The notes beneath the pieces are model-generated. The model did no database searches, was not told the DNA's origin, and was given only the letters and a program-made list of their open reading frames with translations. A program made the translations under genes and the position numbers. Positions 25,843-36,324 of a DNA stretch of 39,776 nt are shown one piece after another. The DNA lies in contig CASDTR010000031.1 of assembly GCA_949283785.1 (NCBI GenBank), forward strand, positions 1-39,776, read 5' to 3'. The first letter of the stretch is position 1. The number at the start of each line of letters is the position of its first letter. The stretch comes from an uncultured Oscillospiraceae bacterium. Its GTDB lineage: Bacteria > Bacillota > Clostridia > Oscillospirales > Acutalibacteraceae.

Positions 25843-25871
25843 ATTTTAGACATTTTCACTGTAAAAATCAA
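25843..25871 (-). promoter_or_regulatory. Sigma-A promoter of groES-groEL
   Basis: -35 TTGATT (25866-25871), 17-bp spacer, -10 TAAAAT (25843-25848), directly upstream of CIRCE. Confidence 0.8.
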
Positions 25872-26048
25872 GTGGTTTTTTAAAAGTTCACAATTAAGTA
25901 ACATATAAAATAACCTTTGGTCATAAACGTACTCTTTTTCCCTATGGATTGTCACATTATTAATCCCACTTCACCTTTTATTATTGGCAAAGTTGCCGTT
26001 TTTTTCTCAGAAAATATATTTATCCCCATAGGAAGGCCGTTTTTGTAG

Positions 26049-26054
26049 TATAAT
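26049..26054 (+). promoter_or_regulatory. -10 box for the DEAD-box helicase gene
   Basis: Perfect TATAAT 32 bases before the ATG. No clear -35 is seen at 16-18 bp upstream, so the promoter may be weak or activated. Confidence 0.45.
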
Positions 26055-26085
26055 ATGCGGGATAAATTTTTGAAAAGAGGAAATT

Positions 26086-27798
26086 ATGATTATTAAACAG
26101 TTTTCGGAAATGCCGATTTCCGAGGAAATAAAACACGCAATAAGCGACATCGGTTTTGAAGAGGCCACGGGCATTCAGGCGGAGAGCATTCCCCTTATAC
26201 TCAGCGGCAAAGACGTTATAGGCCACTCCCATACAGGTACGGGAAAAACAGCGGCTTTCAGCATACCCGCTATTGAAATTATTGACAAGGCTCTTAAAAA
26301 AGCCACTCAGATTCTCATTCTCTGCCCTACAAGAGAGCTTGCAATCCAGGCCTGCGATGAGATTAAAAAGCTTACAAAGTACAAACGCTTTATAAAGACC
26401 GTTCCCATTTACGGCGGACAGCCTATTGAAAGACAGTTTGAGGCTCTTAAAGGCGGAGCACAAATTATAGTAGGTACTCCCGGCAGAGTTATGGACCATA
26501 TGCGCAGAAAGACCATCTCTTTCCCTCACCTTAAATTGGTCATTCTCGACGAAGCCGACGAAATGCTCAGCATGGGCTTCAGAGAGGACATTGAAACAAT
26601 CCTCAAGGATGTTCCCGAGGACAGGCAGACCATTCTCTTTTCTGCCACAATGAGCGATGAGATAATGGAGATTACAAAACTCTATCAGCATGACCCGGAG
26701 ATCGTTAAAATCACAAGGGAAGAGATTACCGTTCCCAATATCGACCAGTATTATTATGAAATTCCCGCAGGCAAAAAGACCGAGGCACTGAGCAGACTTC
26801 TTGACAGGTACAACCCTGCCCGCTCCATAGTTTTCTGCAACACGAAGAAACAGGTGGGCGACCTTGCCGACGAGCTCAGCGCAATGGGCTACTGTGTGGG
26901 AGGACTCCACGGCGATATGAAGCAGAACGACCGCACCAGAATAATGAACGGCTACCGAAAGGGAAAAATCAGTATTCTCATTGCCACGGACGTTGCCGCA
27001 AGAGGCATTGATGTTGACGACGTTGAAGCTGTATTTAACTATGACATCCCTCAGGATCTCGAATACTATGTACACAGAATAGGCCGTACGGGAAGAATAG
27101 GAAAACAGGGAACCGCCTACACCTTTGTATGCGGACGCAGACAGATTTATGAGCTTCACGACATTGAAAGATACACAAAGTCTAAAATTCATCTTATGCG
27201 TATTCCCACAAGTGATGAATTAAGCGACGTTTTGAATGTAAAGCTTACGGAAGAAATAAAAGATACCATAGAAAAAGGCGGTCTTGAAGAATTTAACGAA
27301 ATTCTCGACTCACTTTTTGAGAGCTACTCCTCCGTTGAAATCTGCGGCGCACTTATAAAGAAGCTTATTGAAACGGGCAGCTACAACACCCACAACAAAC
27401 ACGACGATATCGCCTTTGAGGAAGAGGGCAAGAAAATCCGTCTTACAATGAACCGCAGAAGCGATTCTGACCGTGACCGCCGAGGACGTTCTCAGCAGGG
27501 CGACAGAAGAAAGCAAAGCCCGAGAAATACGGGACGCACTCCCCGCCGTGAACACGCCGACGAAAGCGGCATGGATAAAATCAGCATAAACGTAGGCAAA
27601 AAGCACAGAGTCAGCGCCGCTCACATTTTAGGAGCCGTTGCGGGAGAATCGGGACTTCCGGGCAAGACCTTCGGCAGAATCGAAATACTCGAATCCTGCA
27701 CCATTGTTTCGGTACCCAAGGAGAACACCAAAAAAGTTCTCGACGCAATGAAGGGCTGCAAAATAATGGGATATAAAACGGTTACAAGAAAGCTGTAA
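26086..27798 (+). CDS. DEAD-box RNA helicase with DbpA-type RNA-binding domain
   Basis: 570 aa. Motifs in order: Q motif (F..M....GFEEATGIQ), Walker A SHTGTGKTAAF (His replaces the common Gln), PTRELAIQ, GTPGRVMDH, DEAD, SAT, IVFCNTKKQV, IATDVAARGIDVDD and HRIGRTGR. Residues about 455-490 are a basic, Arg-rich linker. The last 75 residues (ISINVGKKHRVSAAH ... VTRKL) form a DbpA-type RNA-binding domain, as in CshA/DbpA/DeaD proteins that act on ribosome assembly or cold-shock mRNAs. AGAGGA lies upstream of the ATG. The gene is monocistronic and ends in its own terminator. Confidence 0.95.
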   Translation: MIIKQFSEMPISEEIKHAISDIGFEEATGIQAESIPLILSGKDVIGHSHTGTGKTAAFSIPAIEIIDKALKKATQILILCPTRELAIQACDEIKKLTKYKRFIKTVPIYGGQPIERQFEALKGGAQIIVGTPGRVMDHMRRKTISFPHLKLVILDEADEMLSMGFREDIETILKDVPEDRQTILFSATMSDEIMEITKLYQHDPEIVKITREEITVPNIDQYYYEIPAGKKTEALSRLLDRYNPARSIVFCNTKKQVGDLADELSAMGYCVGGLHGDMKQNDRTRIMNGYRKGKISILIATDVAARGIDVDDVEAVFNYDIPQDLEYYVHRIGRTGRIGKQGTAYTFVCGRRQIYELHDIERYTKSKIHLMRIPTSDELSDVLNVKLTEEIKDTIEKGGLEEFNEILDSLFESYSSVEICGALIKKLIETGSYNTHNKHDDIAFEEEGKKIRLTMNRRSDSDRDRRGRSQQGDRRKQSPRNTGRTPRREHADESGMDKISINVGKKHRVSAAHILGAVAGESGLPGKTFGRIEILESCTIVSVPKENTKKVLDAMKGCKIMGYKTVTRKL

Positions 27799-27821
27799 TT
27801 TGCTGCAATGTATTTAACTTA

Positions 27822-27857
27822 AAGTCCGGTTACAATCCGGACTTTTTCTTTTGTTTT
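27822..27857 (+). terminator. Intrinsic terminator of the helicase gene
   Basis: AAGTCCGG-TTACAAT-CCGGACTT stem-loop (27822-27844), then TTTCTTTTGTTTTT. Confidence 0.9.
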
Positions 27858-27862
27858 TCTAC

Positions 27863-27891
27863 TTGTAGAAGCTGTGTTTTTGTGAGATAAT
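27863..27891 (+). promoter_or_regulatory. Sigma-A promoter for the NUDIX gene
   Basis: -35 TTGTAG (27863-27868), 17-bp spacer, -10 GATAAT (27886-27891), 30 bases before the ATG. Confidence 0.6.
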
Positions 27892-27921
27892 AGCTGAACC
27901 AAACAAAAGGGAGGCTGTAAA

Positions 27922-28428
27922 ATGGAGCTGTGGGATTTATACACTGAGGACAGAATTTTGACAGGGAAAAGCCATGTAAGAGGCAAAGAACTGCCGGAAA
28001 ATTTATTTCATTTAGTAGTTCACGTTTGGATTAAGAACTCAAAAGGTCAATACCTTATTTCTCAGCGTGCGGCAGACAGACCCACCTGTCCCCTTATGTG
28101 GGAAACCGTTGGCGGTTCCGTTTTAAAGGGAGAAAACAGCTTACAAGGCGCATTAAGAGAAGTAAAGGAAGAAGTCGGAATTGACTTATCCCATGATAAA
28201 GGCAGGCTAATTTTCTCAAAAGTACGAAAAGCCATGGGAAGAAGAAAATTTAACGATATACTGGACGTATGGTGTTTCGAGTATGACGGTGAAGCACATT
28301 TGGATAAAGCTGAAACAAAAGAGGTAGAGCAGTCAAAATGGCTCAGCAAAGAGGAAATACGAAAACTGTATGATGAAAAAAAGCTCGTAGACACTCTCGG
28401 TTACTTTTTTGAAAACAGTGATATATAA
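27922..28428 (+). CDS. NUDIX hydrolase
   Basis: 168 aa. The Nudix box is complete at residues 65-87: G-x5-E-x7-REVKEEVGI. The flanks resemble the isopentenyl-diphosphate-isomerase-like group of Nudix proteins (MELWDLYTEDR start, ISQRAADRPTCPLMWETVGGS before the box), which includes many hydrolases of unknown substrate. The usual IDI cysteine and glutamate cannot be confirmed, so hydrolase is the safer call. GGGAGG lies eight bases upstream of the ATG. It is a single gene with its own promoter and a shared terminator. Confidence 0.9.
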   Translation: MELWDLYTEDRILTGKSHVRGKELPENLFHLVVHVWIKNSKGQYLISQRAADRPTCPLMWETVGGSVLKGENSLQGALREVKEEVGIDLSHDKGRLIFSKVRKAMGRRKFNDILDVWCFEYDGEAHLDKAETKEVEQSKWLSKEEIRKLYDEKKLVDTLGYFFENSDI

Positions 28429-28431
28429 GAT

Positions 28432-28461
28432 AAAGCCGATGCAGTTTTATGCATCGGCTTT
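28432..28461. terminator. Bidirectional terminator between NUDIX and rqcH
   Basis: AAAGCCGATGCA-GTTTTA-TGCATCGGCTTT perfect 12-bp stem between convergent genes. T-rich on both strands (TTTAAATTTAG forward, TTTATCTT reverse). Confidence 0.85.
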
Positions 28462-28474
28462 TAAATTTAGGTAT

Positions 28475-30232
28475 TTACTGCTTTGAAAGCTTTTTGACCG
28501 TTTCCGAATCAGGGTCAACTATAATCGTACTGTAATGGTCGTATATAACCATTCCCGGTTTTGAGCCTGATGGCTTTTTAACATTTTTTACCTGAGTATA
28601 GTCTATCTCCGTTTTTGAGCTTTCCCTGGCACTGCTGAACCAGGAGGCAAGTGTAGCTGCCTGAAAAATGTCTATATCCTCCGGTTCTACTCCCTTTGTT
28701 TCAAGTATAACATGGGAACCGGGGGCATTTTTAAGATGAAACCACATATCGTTTTTTGCAGCCGTTTTAAGGGTTAGTTTATCGTTTTGCAGGTTGTTTC
28801 TGCCGACGAAAACCGTCTTTCCCGTATCGGTCACAAAGCGCATGGGTGCAAGAGGCTTTTCCTTTCTCGCCTTTCGCCCGCTGGTACTTCTCATCTTTAT
28901 GTACCCGGCCTGTATAAGCTCTTCACGCAGAGCGGAAATATCGGCTTCTCCGGAACATCTGCTTAAAATATCCATAAGGGACTGTACATACTGGAGCTCC
29001 TGCTTACCTTCGGCAATAAGCTCCGTAAGCTTCTTCTCCGCCACAAAGGCCTTTTTGTATTCTTTAAAGTATTTCTGGGAATTCTGAATGGGCGAAAGGG
29101 CGGGATTGCAGGGTATTCTCACGGGCTTATTGTCGTCATAATAATTTTCCACATCGTAAAACTGCGCACCCTTTCCCAGTCTGTACTGATTTGCACTTAT
29201 GAGCTCCGCATAAATACGCAGCTTTTCCCTGTCCTCACTTTCGCTGAGCTCCGCCGTCTGCATGTTTATCCTGCGGCTTATCCTTTCAATGGTATTGCTC
29301 AAAAGCCTGAACAAATCCTGCGCCCGCTGATGTATCCTCTCCGCTCTGTCCTTTTCCGTATAGAAAAAGTCCAGAAGCTCAGAACAGGAGCCGTATTCCC
29401 TCATTTTCATTCCCCTGTACTGATTAAGAGGCATAAAGGAAAAATCACGGGGCTTTGAGTCCTCGCCGAACACCACGTTTGGACAGCTTTCTCCACTTAC
29501 GATTTTCTCCGCCGTATTTTTGAGAAAACCTTCAAGGCTCATCCATTCCTCCCCGCTCATAACGGCGCAGGAAACATCGCTGTCGCCCAGCACTTCAAAA
29601 GCTATCTCACGGGCTGAAAGAGGAGAAAGTCCCTGCACTATATTAAGAAGAGATTTTGAAAGAATTTTATCGGAAGATTTTAAAAGGGCGATTATTTTAC
29701 TTACGTTCTCACCTTTCAGCATCAGCTTGTTCTGCTTTGGAGGTAGAATGTACTTTTCTCCGGGCAGCACCACTCGGTAAGAGGATTTTGAAGAATCCAC
29801 ACGCTTTACGGAATCTACGATTACTCCGTTTTTATCCACGAGTATTATATTGCTGTGCTTTGCCATTATCTCGACACATAGGGTATACTCCGCCGGGTCG
29901 CCCAGTTCATCGGTGCCGACAAATTTCAAAAAGGCCACTCTGTCGTTTTCGTACTGGCTTATGCCCTCAAAGGTGCAGCCGCAGAGTTTTTTTCTAAGAA
30001 GCATGCACAGCATCGGAGGATTAGCCGGATTATCGGGAGCGTTTTTAGTAAAATTAACTCTGGGACTGTTTGCTCTTGAGGAAATATAAAGCCTCTCGTT
30101 TCCCTCTCGGCTTCTCAGAAGGAAAACAAGTTCCTCCTTTGAGGGCTGAAAGACCTTATCCACCTTGGCTCCCGCCATTTTTTCGTTTATTTCTCCGCAC
30201 AGACAGTGCAGGAAAATGCCATCAAGTGCCAT
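28475..30232 (-). CDS. rqcH: RqcH/NFACT family ribosome quality control protein (Rqc2 homolog)
   Basis: 585 aa. NFACT-N at about 1-210, a helix-hairpin region and a long coiled coil at about 285-420, and NFACT-R at about 450-560 with DMWFHLKNAPGSHVIL and IDYTQVKNVKKPSGSKPG. D97-R98 in YENDRVAF match the Asp-Arg pair that B. subtilis RqcH needs for tRNA binding, at the same residue numbers. Bacterial RqcH binds stalled 50S subunits and adds C-terminal alanine tails that mark the peptide for decay. The old label fibronectin-binding protein is best ignored. It is the last of three minus-strand genes (trmK, Nif3-like, rqcH) with small gaps. Confidence 0.92.
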   Translation of the reverse strand: MALDGIFLHCLCGEINEKMAGAKVDKVFQPSKEELVFLLRSREGNERLYISSRANSPRVNFTKNAPDNPANPPMLCMLLRKKLCGCTFEGISQYENDRVAFLKFVGTDELGDPAEYTLCVEIMAKHSNIILVDKNGVIVDSVKRVDSSKSSYRVVLPGEKYILPPKQNKLMLKGENVSKIIALLKSSDKILSKSLLNIVQGLSPLSAREIAFEVLGDSDVSCAVMSGEEWMSLEGFLKNTAEKIVSGESCPNVVFGEDSKPRDFSFMPLNQYRGMKMREYGSCSELLDFFYTEKDRAERIHQRAQDLFRLLSNTIERISRRINMQTAELSESEDREKLRIYAELISANQYRLGKGAQFYDVENYYDDNKPVRIPCNPALSPIQNSQKYFKEYKKAFVAEKKLTELIAEGKQELQYVQSLMDILSRCSGEADISALREELIQAGYIKMRSTSGRKARKEKPLAPMRFVTDTGKTVFVGRNNLQNDKLTLKTAAKNDMWFHLKNAPGSHVILETKGVEPEDIDIFQAATLASWFSSARESSKTEIDYTQVKNVKKPSGSKPGMVIYDHYSTIIVDPDSETVKKLSKQ

Positions 30233-30256
30233 TAACTGTTTTTCCTTTCGGTTTTA

Positions 30257-31000
30257 TCAGACTGAACGTCTCGGATTTTTCTGCTGAGACTTTTCTATTT
30301 CAATATTCGGGAACTTTTCCGAAAGAACCCTTTCGAGCTCATCGAGAATGATGTTTTCCGTCTCAAAATGTCCGCAGACGAAAAGCGCCGTTCCCTGCTC
30401 CTCACAGTCAATAAAATTATGGTGTGCCGCTTCCCCCGTCACATAGGCGTCGACATAGCCCGCAGGAAGCTCCGCAAGGAGAGAACCTCCCGCCCCGGAG
30501 CATACGGCCACGGTTTTTATCTCCCTGTCAAAGGCGGAATACTGTACGCTGCCGCCCAGAGCCGTTTTAAGCTTCTTAGCAAACTTCTTTACATCGGTGG
30601 AGGTTTCGCCCGTCACTATCATAGGCGAAAAATCGCTGTGGACAATTTTTTTAAGTCCGATTTTCTTTGCAAGCTGTTCGCTCACTCCGCCCTTTGCTCC
30701 GTCAAGAGGAGTGTGTACGGAAATGACCCCTATATCGGCGCAGGCAAGATTGAAAACCGCCGTTCCCGATTTGAGCGACTTAAAGGGACGGAAAATGACG
30801 GGGTGATGGCTTACTATAAGGTCGGCGCCTGCCTCCTCTGCCTGCTCCACAACCTCCTTTGTAACGTCAAGGGTGAGCATGATTTTTTCCACCATATTGT
30901 CCTCGCCGCCTACCAGAAGGCCGCAGTTATCCCACTCCTCCTTTGTATCGAAGGGATAGAGCTCGTTTAAATATTCGAGAACTTCTTTTATCTTTGTCAT
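30257..31000 (-). CDS. Nif3-like dinuclear metal centre protein
   Basis: 247 aa, the short form without the insert domain. NCGLLVGG, LIVSHHPVIF (H65, H66), VISVHTPLDGAKGGV (H96, D100) and a C-terminal CGHFETE give the metal-binding set of the family. Proteins of this family are often called GTP cyclohydrolase I type 2, but the activity is not established for most. AAAGGAG lies nine bases upstream. The gene is 15 bases after trmK, a pairing common in Firmicutes, where the two are usually adjacent. Confidence 0.93.
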   Translation of the reverse strand: MTKIKEVLEYLNELYPFDTKEEWDNCGLLVGGEDNMVEKIMLTLDVTKEVVEQAEEAGADLIVSHHPVIFRPFKSLKSGTAVFNLACADIGVISVHTPLDGAKGGVSEQLAKKIGLKKIVHSDFSPMIVTGETSTDVKKFAKKLKTALGGSVQYSAFDREIKTVAVCSGAGGSLLAELPAGYVDAYVTGEAAHHNFIDCEEQGTALFVCGHFETENIILDELERVLSEKFPNIEIEKSQQKNPRRSV

Positions 31001-31015
31001 GGCGTTTTCTCCTTT

Positions 31016-31708
31016 TCACAGATTCCTTTTATTGAAAAATTCAAGGCTTTCGGCTATCTTGGCCTGTTCTTCATGGTTCCTTTCGGCCTCTTTAAGGGCT
31101 TTAAGCCGCCTTTCAAGATGACCCTTTGTGCGGGAAATTATCCGCTTTGATACTTCGTCATTACATTCGGCAAGCTTTCCTACATATTTAAGTCCCGCTG
31201 TGTTTTCCGCGTTTTTTCCCGTATATTCGGCGCAGATTATGCAGTAATCCCTACCCGTATCGCACACGCATTTTTCCTCGAGCACCGAAAATCCGCCCGT
31301 GTAAAGATACTCTCTCACGTCCTCGGCGTGGCTCATGGGCTGCAAAATAAGGCGGATGCCCTCTTTCTTTATCCATGAGCACCTCGAAAGTATACCCGCT
31401 ATCAAAGTCCCGCCCATACCTGCGATAACTATATCCTGAACCGACTTCGGCTCAATATTTTCGAGCCCGTCCGAAAGAACAAGGCTGACCCTTTCTTCGA
31501 TTTCCAATTTTCTGAGAGTCTCACGGGCGTTATTGAGAGGACCCTCACCTATATCCGCAGCGGTCACAAAAGGACATATCCCTTCGGTGACAAGGTACGC
31601 CGCAAGATACCCGTGGTCGGTTCCGATATCGGCGGCAGTACTCCCTCTCCTTACAAAATCGGCCGCTCCTTTAAGTCTCGGCCGCAAAGTTACCGTTTCC
31701 TTTTTCAT
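31016..31708 (-). CDS. trmK: tRNA (adenine(22)-N(1))-methyltransferase TrmK
   Basis: 230 aa. The SAM-binding Rossmann motif is in TAADIGTDHGYLAAYLV (24-40), motif II in FVTAADIGEGPL, and the catalytic region in DIVIAGMGGTLIAGIL, where the GMGG replaces NPPY of other MTases. The C-terminal coiled region (about 180-230) is the substrate tRNA clamp of the family. It methylates A22 in tRNA. The ATG lies only 11 bases past the T-run of the DUF1858 terminator, so its own promoter is not visible. Confidence 0.93.
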   Translation of the reverse strand: MKKETVTLRPRLKGAADFVRRGSTAADIGTDHGYLAAYLVTEGICPFVTAADIGEGPLNNARETLRKLEIEERVSLVLSDGLENIEPKSVQDIVIAGMGGTLIAGILSRCSWIKKEGIRLILQPMSHAEDVREYLYTGGFSVLEEKCVCDTGRDYCIICAEYTGKNAENTAGLKYVGKLAECNDEVSKRIISRTKGHLERRLKALKEAERNHEEQAKIAESLEFFNKRNL

Positions 31709-31719
31709 AAAGCTTACCT

Positions 31720-31748
31720 AAAAAAACAGCCGCCCGAAAACGGGCGGC
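31720..31748 (-). terminator. Intrinsic terminator between DUF1858 and trmK
   Basis: GCCGCCCG-TTTT-CGGGCGGC (8-bp GC-rich stem, 31729-31748), then TG and TTTTTTT (31720-31726). It lies immediately before the trmK ribosome binding site. Confidence 0.85.
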
Positions 31749-31761
31749 ACACTTTCCCTTT

Positions 31762-31962
31762 TTATTTTGACGCAAGGAACTCGTTGATGTTCTTTACAAG
31801 CTCATCGGCATCAACACCGTGTACCATGCAGGCCTGCTCAACGGTCTCTCCCCTTGAAGCGGGGCAGCCGAGGCAGTGCATTCCCATGTTAAGGAAAAAT
31901 GTAGCTGTCTCTCTGTTCATATCAAGAATATCACCGATAGTGGTCGTTTTATCTATCTGCAT
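31762..31962 (-). CDS. DUF1858 domain protein
   Basis: 66 aa, one DUF1858 domain. ITTTIGDILDMNRETATFFLNMGMHCLGCPASRGETVE is interrupted by nothing; its key part is the CLGC motif in HCLGCPASRGE, typical of the family, with two close cysteines that may bind a metal or act in redox. DUF1858 proteins are often next to hybrid-cluster or redox proteins, but none is here. Function unknown. GGAGG lies nine bases upstream of the ATG. A strong promoter and a terminator frame it, so it is expressed alone. Confidence 0.85.
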   Translation of the reverse strand: MQIDKTTTIGDILDMNRETATFFLNMGMHCLGCPASRGETVEQACMVHGVDADELVKNINEFLASK

Positions 31963-31994
31963 AGCTGTATACCTCCTGACAGTTTTCTTTTTAT

Positions 31995-32023
31995 ATTATA
32001 CTTCATTGATGTCCCGTTTTCAA
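31995..32023 (-). promoter_or_regulatory. Sigma-A promoter for the DUF1858 gene
   Basis: -35 TTGAAA (32018-32023), 17-bp spacer, -10 TATAAT (31995-32000). Confidence 0.8.
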
Positions 32024-32209
32024 GTGTTATATTATACCGCAAATTTCCGTATATATAATTTTTTCGGTGCAGAGGGATATTATCACAATAATTACAAAAA
32101 TAATTACAAAAATTAATTATATCTTTTAAAAAGTCGAAATTTAAGCAAAATCGACAAAAGCCTTCCCTGTTAAAGCGGCTAATTCTAACGGGATAGCTTG
32201 TTTTTGCTA

Positions 32210-32238
32210 TTTAAATGAGGGAAAAAATATTGTAAAAT
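32210..32238 (+). promoter_or_regulatory. Promoter for the PRPP synthetase gene
   Basis: -35 TTTAAA (32210-32215), 17-bp spacer, -10 TAAAAT (32233-32238), about 30 bases before the ATG. Confidence 0.55.
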
Positions 32239-32275
32239 ATATATGAAGAAAATTCGTTCAGGAGGATTCGTTATT

Positions 32276-33472
32276 ATGTCGGATTTTACAAATGATTTCC
32301 AGACCATTCCTTACGGCCGCCTCGGCATTATTGCTATTCCGGGATGCGAAGAGCTGGCGGCTAAAATCGACAGGTACATAGTCGACTGGCGTTCGAGCAG
32401 AAAAAGTGAGCATAAGTCCACCATCGCCTTTGCAGGCTATGAGCGTGATTCCTATCTCATCAACATCTCTCTGCACAGATTCGGCACCGGTGAAGCTAAG
32501 GCAGTTATCAATCAGTCCGTAAGAGGTTTCGACATTTATATTGTTGCAGACGTCTTTAATTACGGATGCACCTACAAAATGTACGGCCAGGATGTCCATG
32601 TAAGCCCCGACGCTCACTTTGCAAATCTTAAAAGAGTTATCGCCGCCATCGGCGGTAAGGCCCACAGGATCACCGTTATCATGCCCATGCTTTACGAAGG
32701 CAGACAGCATAAGCGCTCTGCAAGGGAGTCCCTCGACTGTGCCCTTGCTCTTCAGGAGCTCTGCAATATGATGGGCGTTGATAACATCATCACCTTTGAT
32801 GCTCACGATCCCAGAGTCCAGAATGCTATCCCCCTCAAAGGCTTTGAAAACGTACAGCCTGTTTATCAGATGATAAAGGCACTTGTGAATAATGTAACGG
32901 ACTTCAAGATTGACAAGGAAAATCTCATGGTCGTCTCCCCTGACGAGGGCGGAATGGGCAGATGTATCTATTATTCAACGGTTCTCGGCATCGAGCTCGG
33001 CATGTTCTACAAGCGCCGCGATTATTCGAGAGTTGTCAACGGCAGAAACCCCATCGTTGCCCACGAGTTCCTCGGCACTAACGTTGAAGGCAAGGATATC
33101 ATAGTTGTGGACGACATGATTTCTTCAGGCGAATCAATGCTTGAGGTGGCTAAAAAGCTTAAAGAGCTCAATGCGAAGCGAATTTTCATCTGTTCATGCT
33201 TCGGTCTTTTCTGCGAAGGCCTCGCTTCTTTTGATAAAGCTTATGAGGAAGGACTCATAGACAAGGTGTTCACCACAAATCTCGTTTACAGAACCCCTGA
33301 GCTTCTTTCGAGAGAATGGTACGTCGAGGTTGATATGTCTAAATATATCGCTTACATTATCGACACCCTTAACCACGACATGTCCGTAAGCTCACTGCTC
33401 AACCCCGCCGACAGAATTTACAAGTTCCTCGACAGAAAGGGCTATGAGCTCAAGCACGAAATATTGGCTTAA
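32276..33472 (+). CDS. prs: Ribose-phosphate pyrophosphokinase (PRPP synthetase), long form
   Basis: 398 aa from the ATG at 32276 (AGGAGG eight bases upstream); an earlier start at 32243 has no such site. Compared with standard PRPP synthetases (about 310-320 aa) it has extra residues at both ends and within. Still, core motifs are there: GRQHKRSARESL takes the place of the ATP loop RQDRK, ITFDAHDPRVQ holds the catalytic His region, and IIVVDDMISSGESMLEVAKKL is the PRPP-binding loop. It makes PRPP from ribose 5-phosphate and ATP for nucleotide and amino acid synthesis. The divergence leaves open whether it is the main Prs of the cell. Confidence 0.85.
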   Translation: MSDFTNDFQTIPYGRLGIIAIPGCEELAAKIDRYIVDWRSSRKSEHKSTIAFAGYERDSYLINISLHRFGTGEAKAVINQSVRGFDIYIVADVFNYGCTYKMYGQDVHVSPDAHFANLKRVIAAIGGKAHRITVIMPMLYEGRQHKRSARESLDCALALQELCNMMGVDNIITFDAHDPRVQNAIPLKGFENVQPVYQMIKALVNNVTDFKIDKENLMVVSPDEGGMGRCIYYSTVLGIELGMFYKRRDYSRVVNGRNPIVAHEFLGTNVEGKDIIVVDDMISSGESMLEVAKKLKELNAKRIFICSCFGLFCEGLASFDKAYEEGLIDKVFTTNLVYRTPELLSREWYVEVDMSKYIAYIIDTLNHDMSVSSLLNPADRIYKFLDRKGYELKHEILA

Positions 33473-33504
33473 AACTGAAAATCGGTTAATCTCGGTCAAT
33501 ATTT

Positions 33505-33540
33505 ACGCCGCATCCCTTCGGATGCGGCGTTTTTGTTTTA
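33505..33540 (+). terminator. Intrinsic terminator of prs
   Basis: ACGCCGCATCC-CTTC-GGATGCGGCGT stem (33505-33530) then TTTTGTTTTA on the plus strand; ligA converges on it from the other side. Confidence 0.88.
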
Positions 33541-33551
33541 TCTGCTTTATT

Positions 33552-35543
<1,992 letters not shown>

Positions 35544-35594
35544 TTACCTCTTTCAGCCGCTCATAACGGCTCACTATTAAAAATTGTTTCATTT

Positions 35595-35623
35595 ATTATA
35601 GTATAACCTACTATGTTTCGCAA
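35595..35623 (-). promoter_or_regulatory. Sigma-A promoter for ligA
   Basis: -35 TTGCGA (35618-35623), 17-bp spacer, -10 TATAAT (35595-35600). Confidence 0.7.
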
Positions 35624-35649
35624 TCGTTTAAGGCGTAGAAAACTTGCTT

Positions 35650-36303
35650 CTATTTTTGAGTAATTATTTCCGCTGAGCCGAGTCCCGCATAAAACTGAGG
35701 AACGTCCCCGACGATCAGAGTTTCCGCAGCGCAAACCGAGGTCGAAACGGTGATATTGCCCGCATTCCCCTTCGAGGAAATTATATATATATCTGACGTT
35801 ACGTCTATCATTATCTGATGCCGAGTCTGGTTTATCCCGGCCGACTCGAATTTACTTGAAAAATCCGTAACGGCGTTTCCCGAGAGAGATGTATAAAATT
35901 TAAGATTCGGCCCTCTGCCCGCAAAAAGCTCCATACCTAAAATAGTGCCCAGAGGTAGCTCTATTTCCTCATTGACAATTCCCGAAAGTTTTTCCGCTAT
36001 ACGAAGTGAAATTTTGCTTTTCAGAGTGTTGATTTTAACTGAATTTATTGAAAGGGAGGTTATCTCGCCCTGAGAGTTGTATGTAATATCCGAAATATTG
36101 TCATAGGTCACCCCTTCCTCGCTCAAAACCTCCTCCACCGCCTCATTGATCGCCTTTTCGGCAAGGCTGACAGACGCTATTTTTGCGGAATTTTGAACAA
36201 GGGGCATCAGCCTTATTTCCAGAAGCAGCATTGAAACCAAAAGCAAAACAGCCGTAAAAATCAAGACGACGCCTGTTTTTCGCCTTTTTCCGAAGCCTTT
36301 CAT
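35650..36303 (-). CDS. yunB: Sporulation protein YunB
   Basis: 217 aa from the ATG at 36303 (AAGGCGG eight bases upstream); a GTG three codons earlier is less likely. One N-terminal membrane helix (about 9-30) is followed by an extracytoplasmic domain with the family's LPLGTILGMELFAGRGP and GINQTRHQI segments. In B. subtilis yunB is made in the mother cell under sigma-E and affects spore morphology or germination. The -10 here fits mother-cell sigma factors, so the organism probably makes spores. Confidence 0.9.
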   Translation of the reverse strand: MKGFGKRRKTGVVLIFTAVLLLVSMLLLEIRLMPLVQNSAKIASVSLAEKAINEAVEEVLSEEGVTYDNISDITYNSQGEITSLSINSVKINTLKSKISLRIAEKLSGIVNEEIELPLGTILGMELFAGRGPNLKFYTSLSGNAVTDFSSKFESAGINQTRHQIMIDVTSDIYIISSKGNAGNITVSTSVCAAETLIVGDVPQFYAGLGSAEIITQK

Positions 36304-36324
36304 ATAAATCACCGCCTTATAAAG

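Larger units (their letters stand above)
31963..32275. other. Intergenic region between divergent DUF1858 and prs
   Basis: Holds the DUF1858 promoter on the left and the prs promoter on the right. Between them are AT-rich DNA and two hairpins upstream of prs: GTCGA/TCGAC arms near 32134-32156 and TCCC-T-GTTA/TAACGGGA arms near 32164-32193. They do not match a riboswitch I know. Confidence 0.5.

Noticed and set aside
25985-26003. GGCA-AAGT-TGCC hairpin followed by a run of T's upstream of the helicase
   Set aside because: The stem has only four to five pairs and no gene on the plus strand lies before it, so I do not call it a terminator.
26020-27192. 390-codon open frame on the minus strand
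   Set aside because: It is the mirror of the DEAD-box helicase, whose motifs are complete. The mirror protein is an unstructured run without known motifs.
32120-32200. Possible riboswitch upstream of prs
   Set aside because: The hairpins lie upstream of the predicted promoter rather than in the leader, and the conserved bases of purine, ykkC-type PRPP or ppGpp riboswitches are absent.
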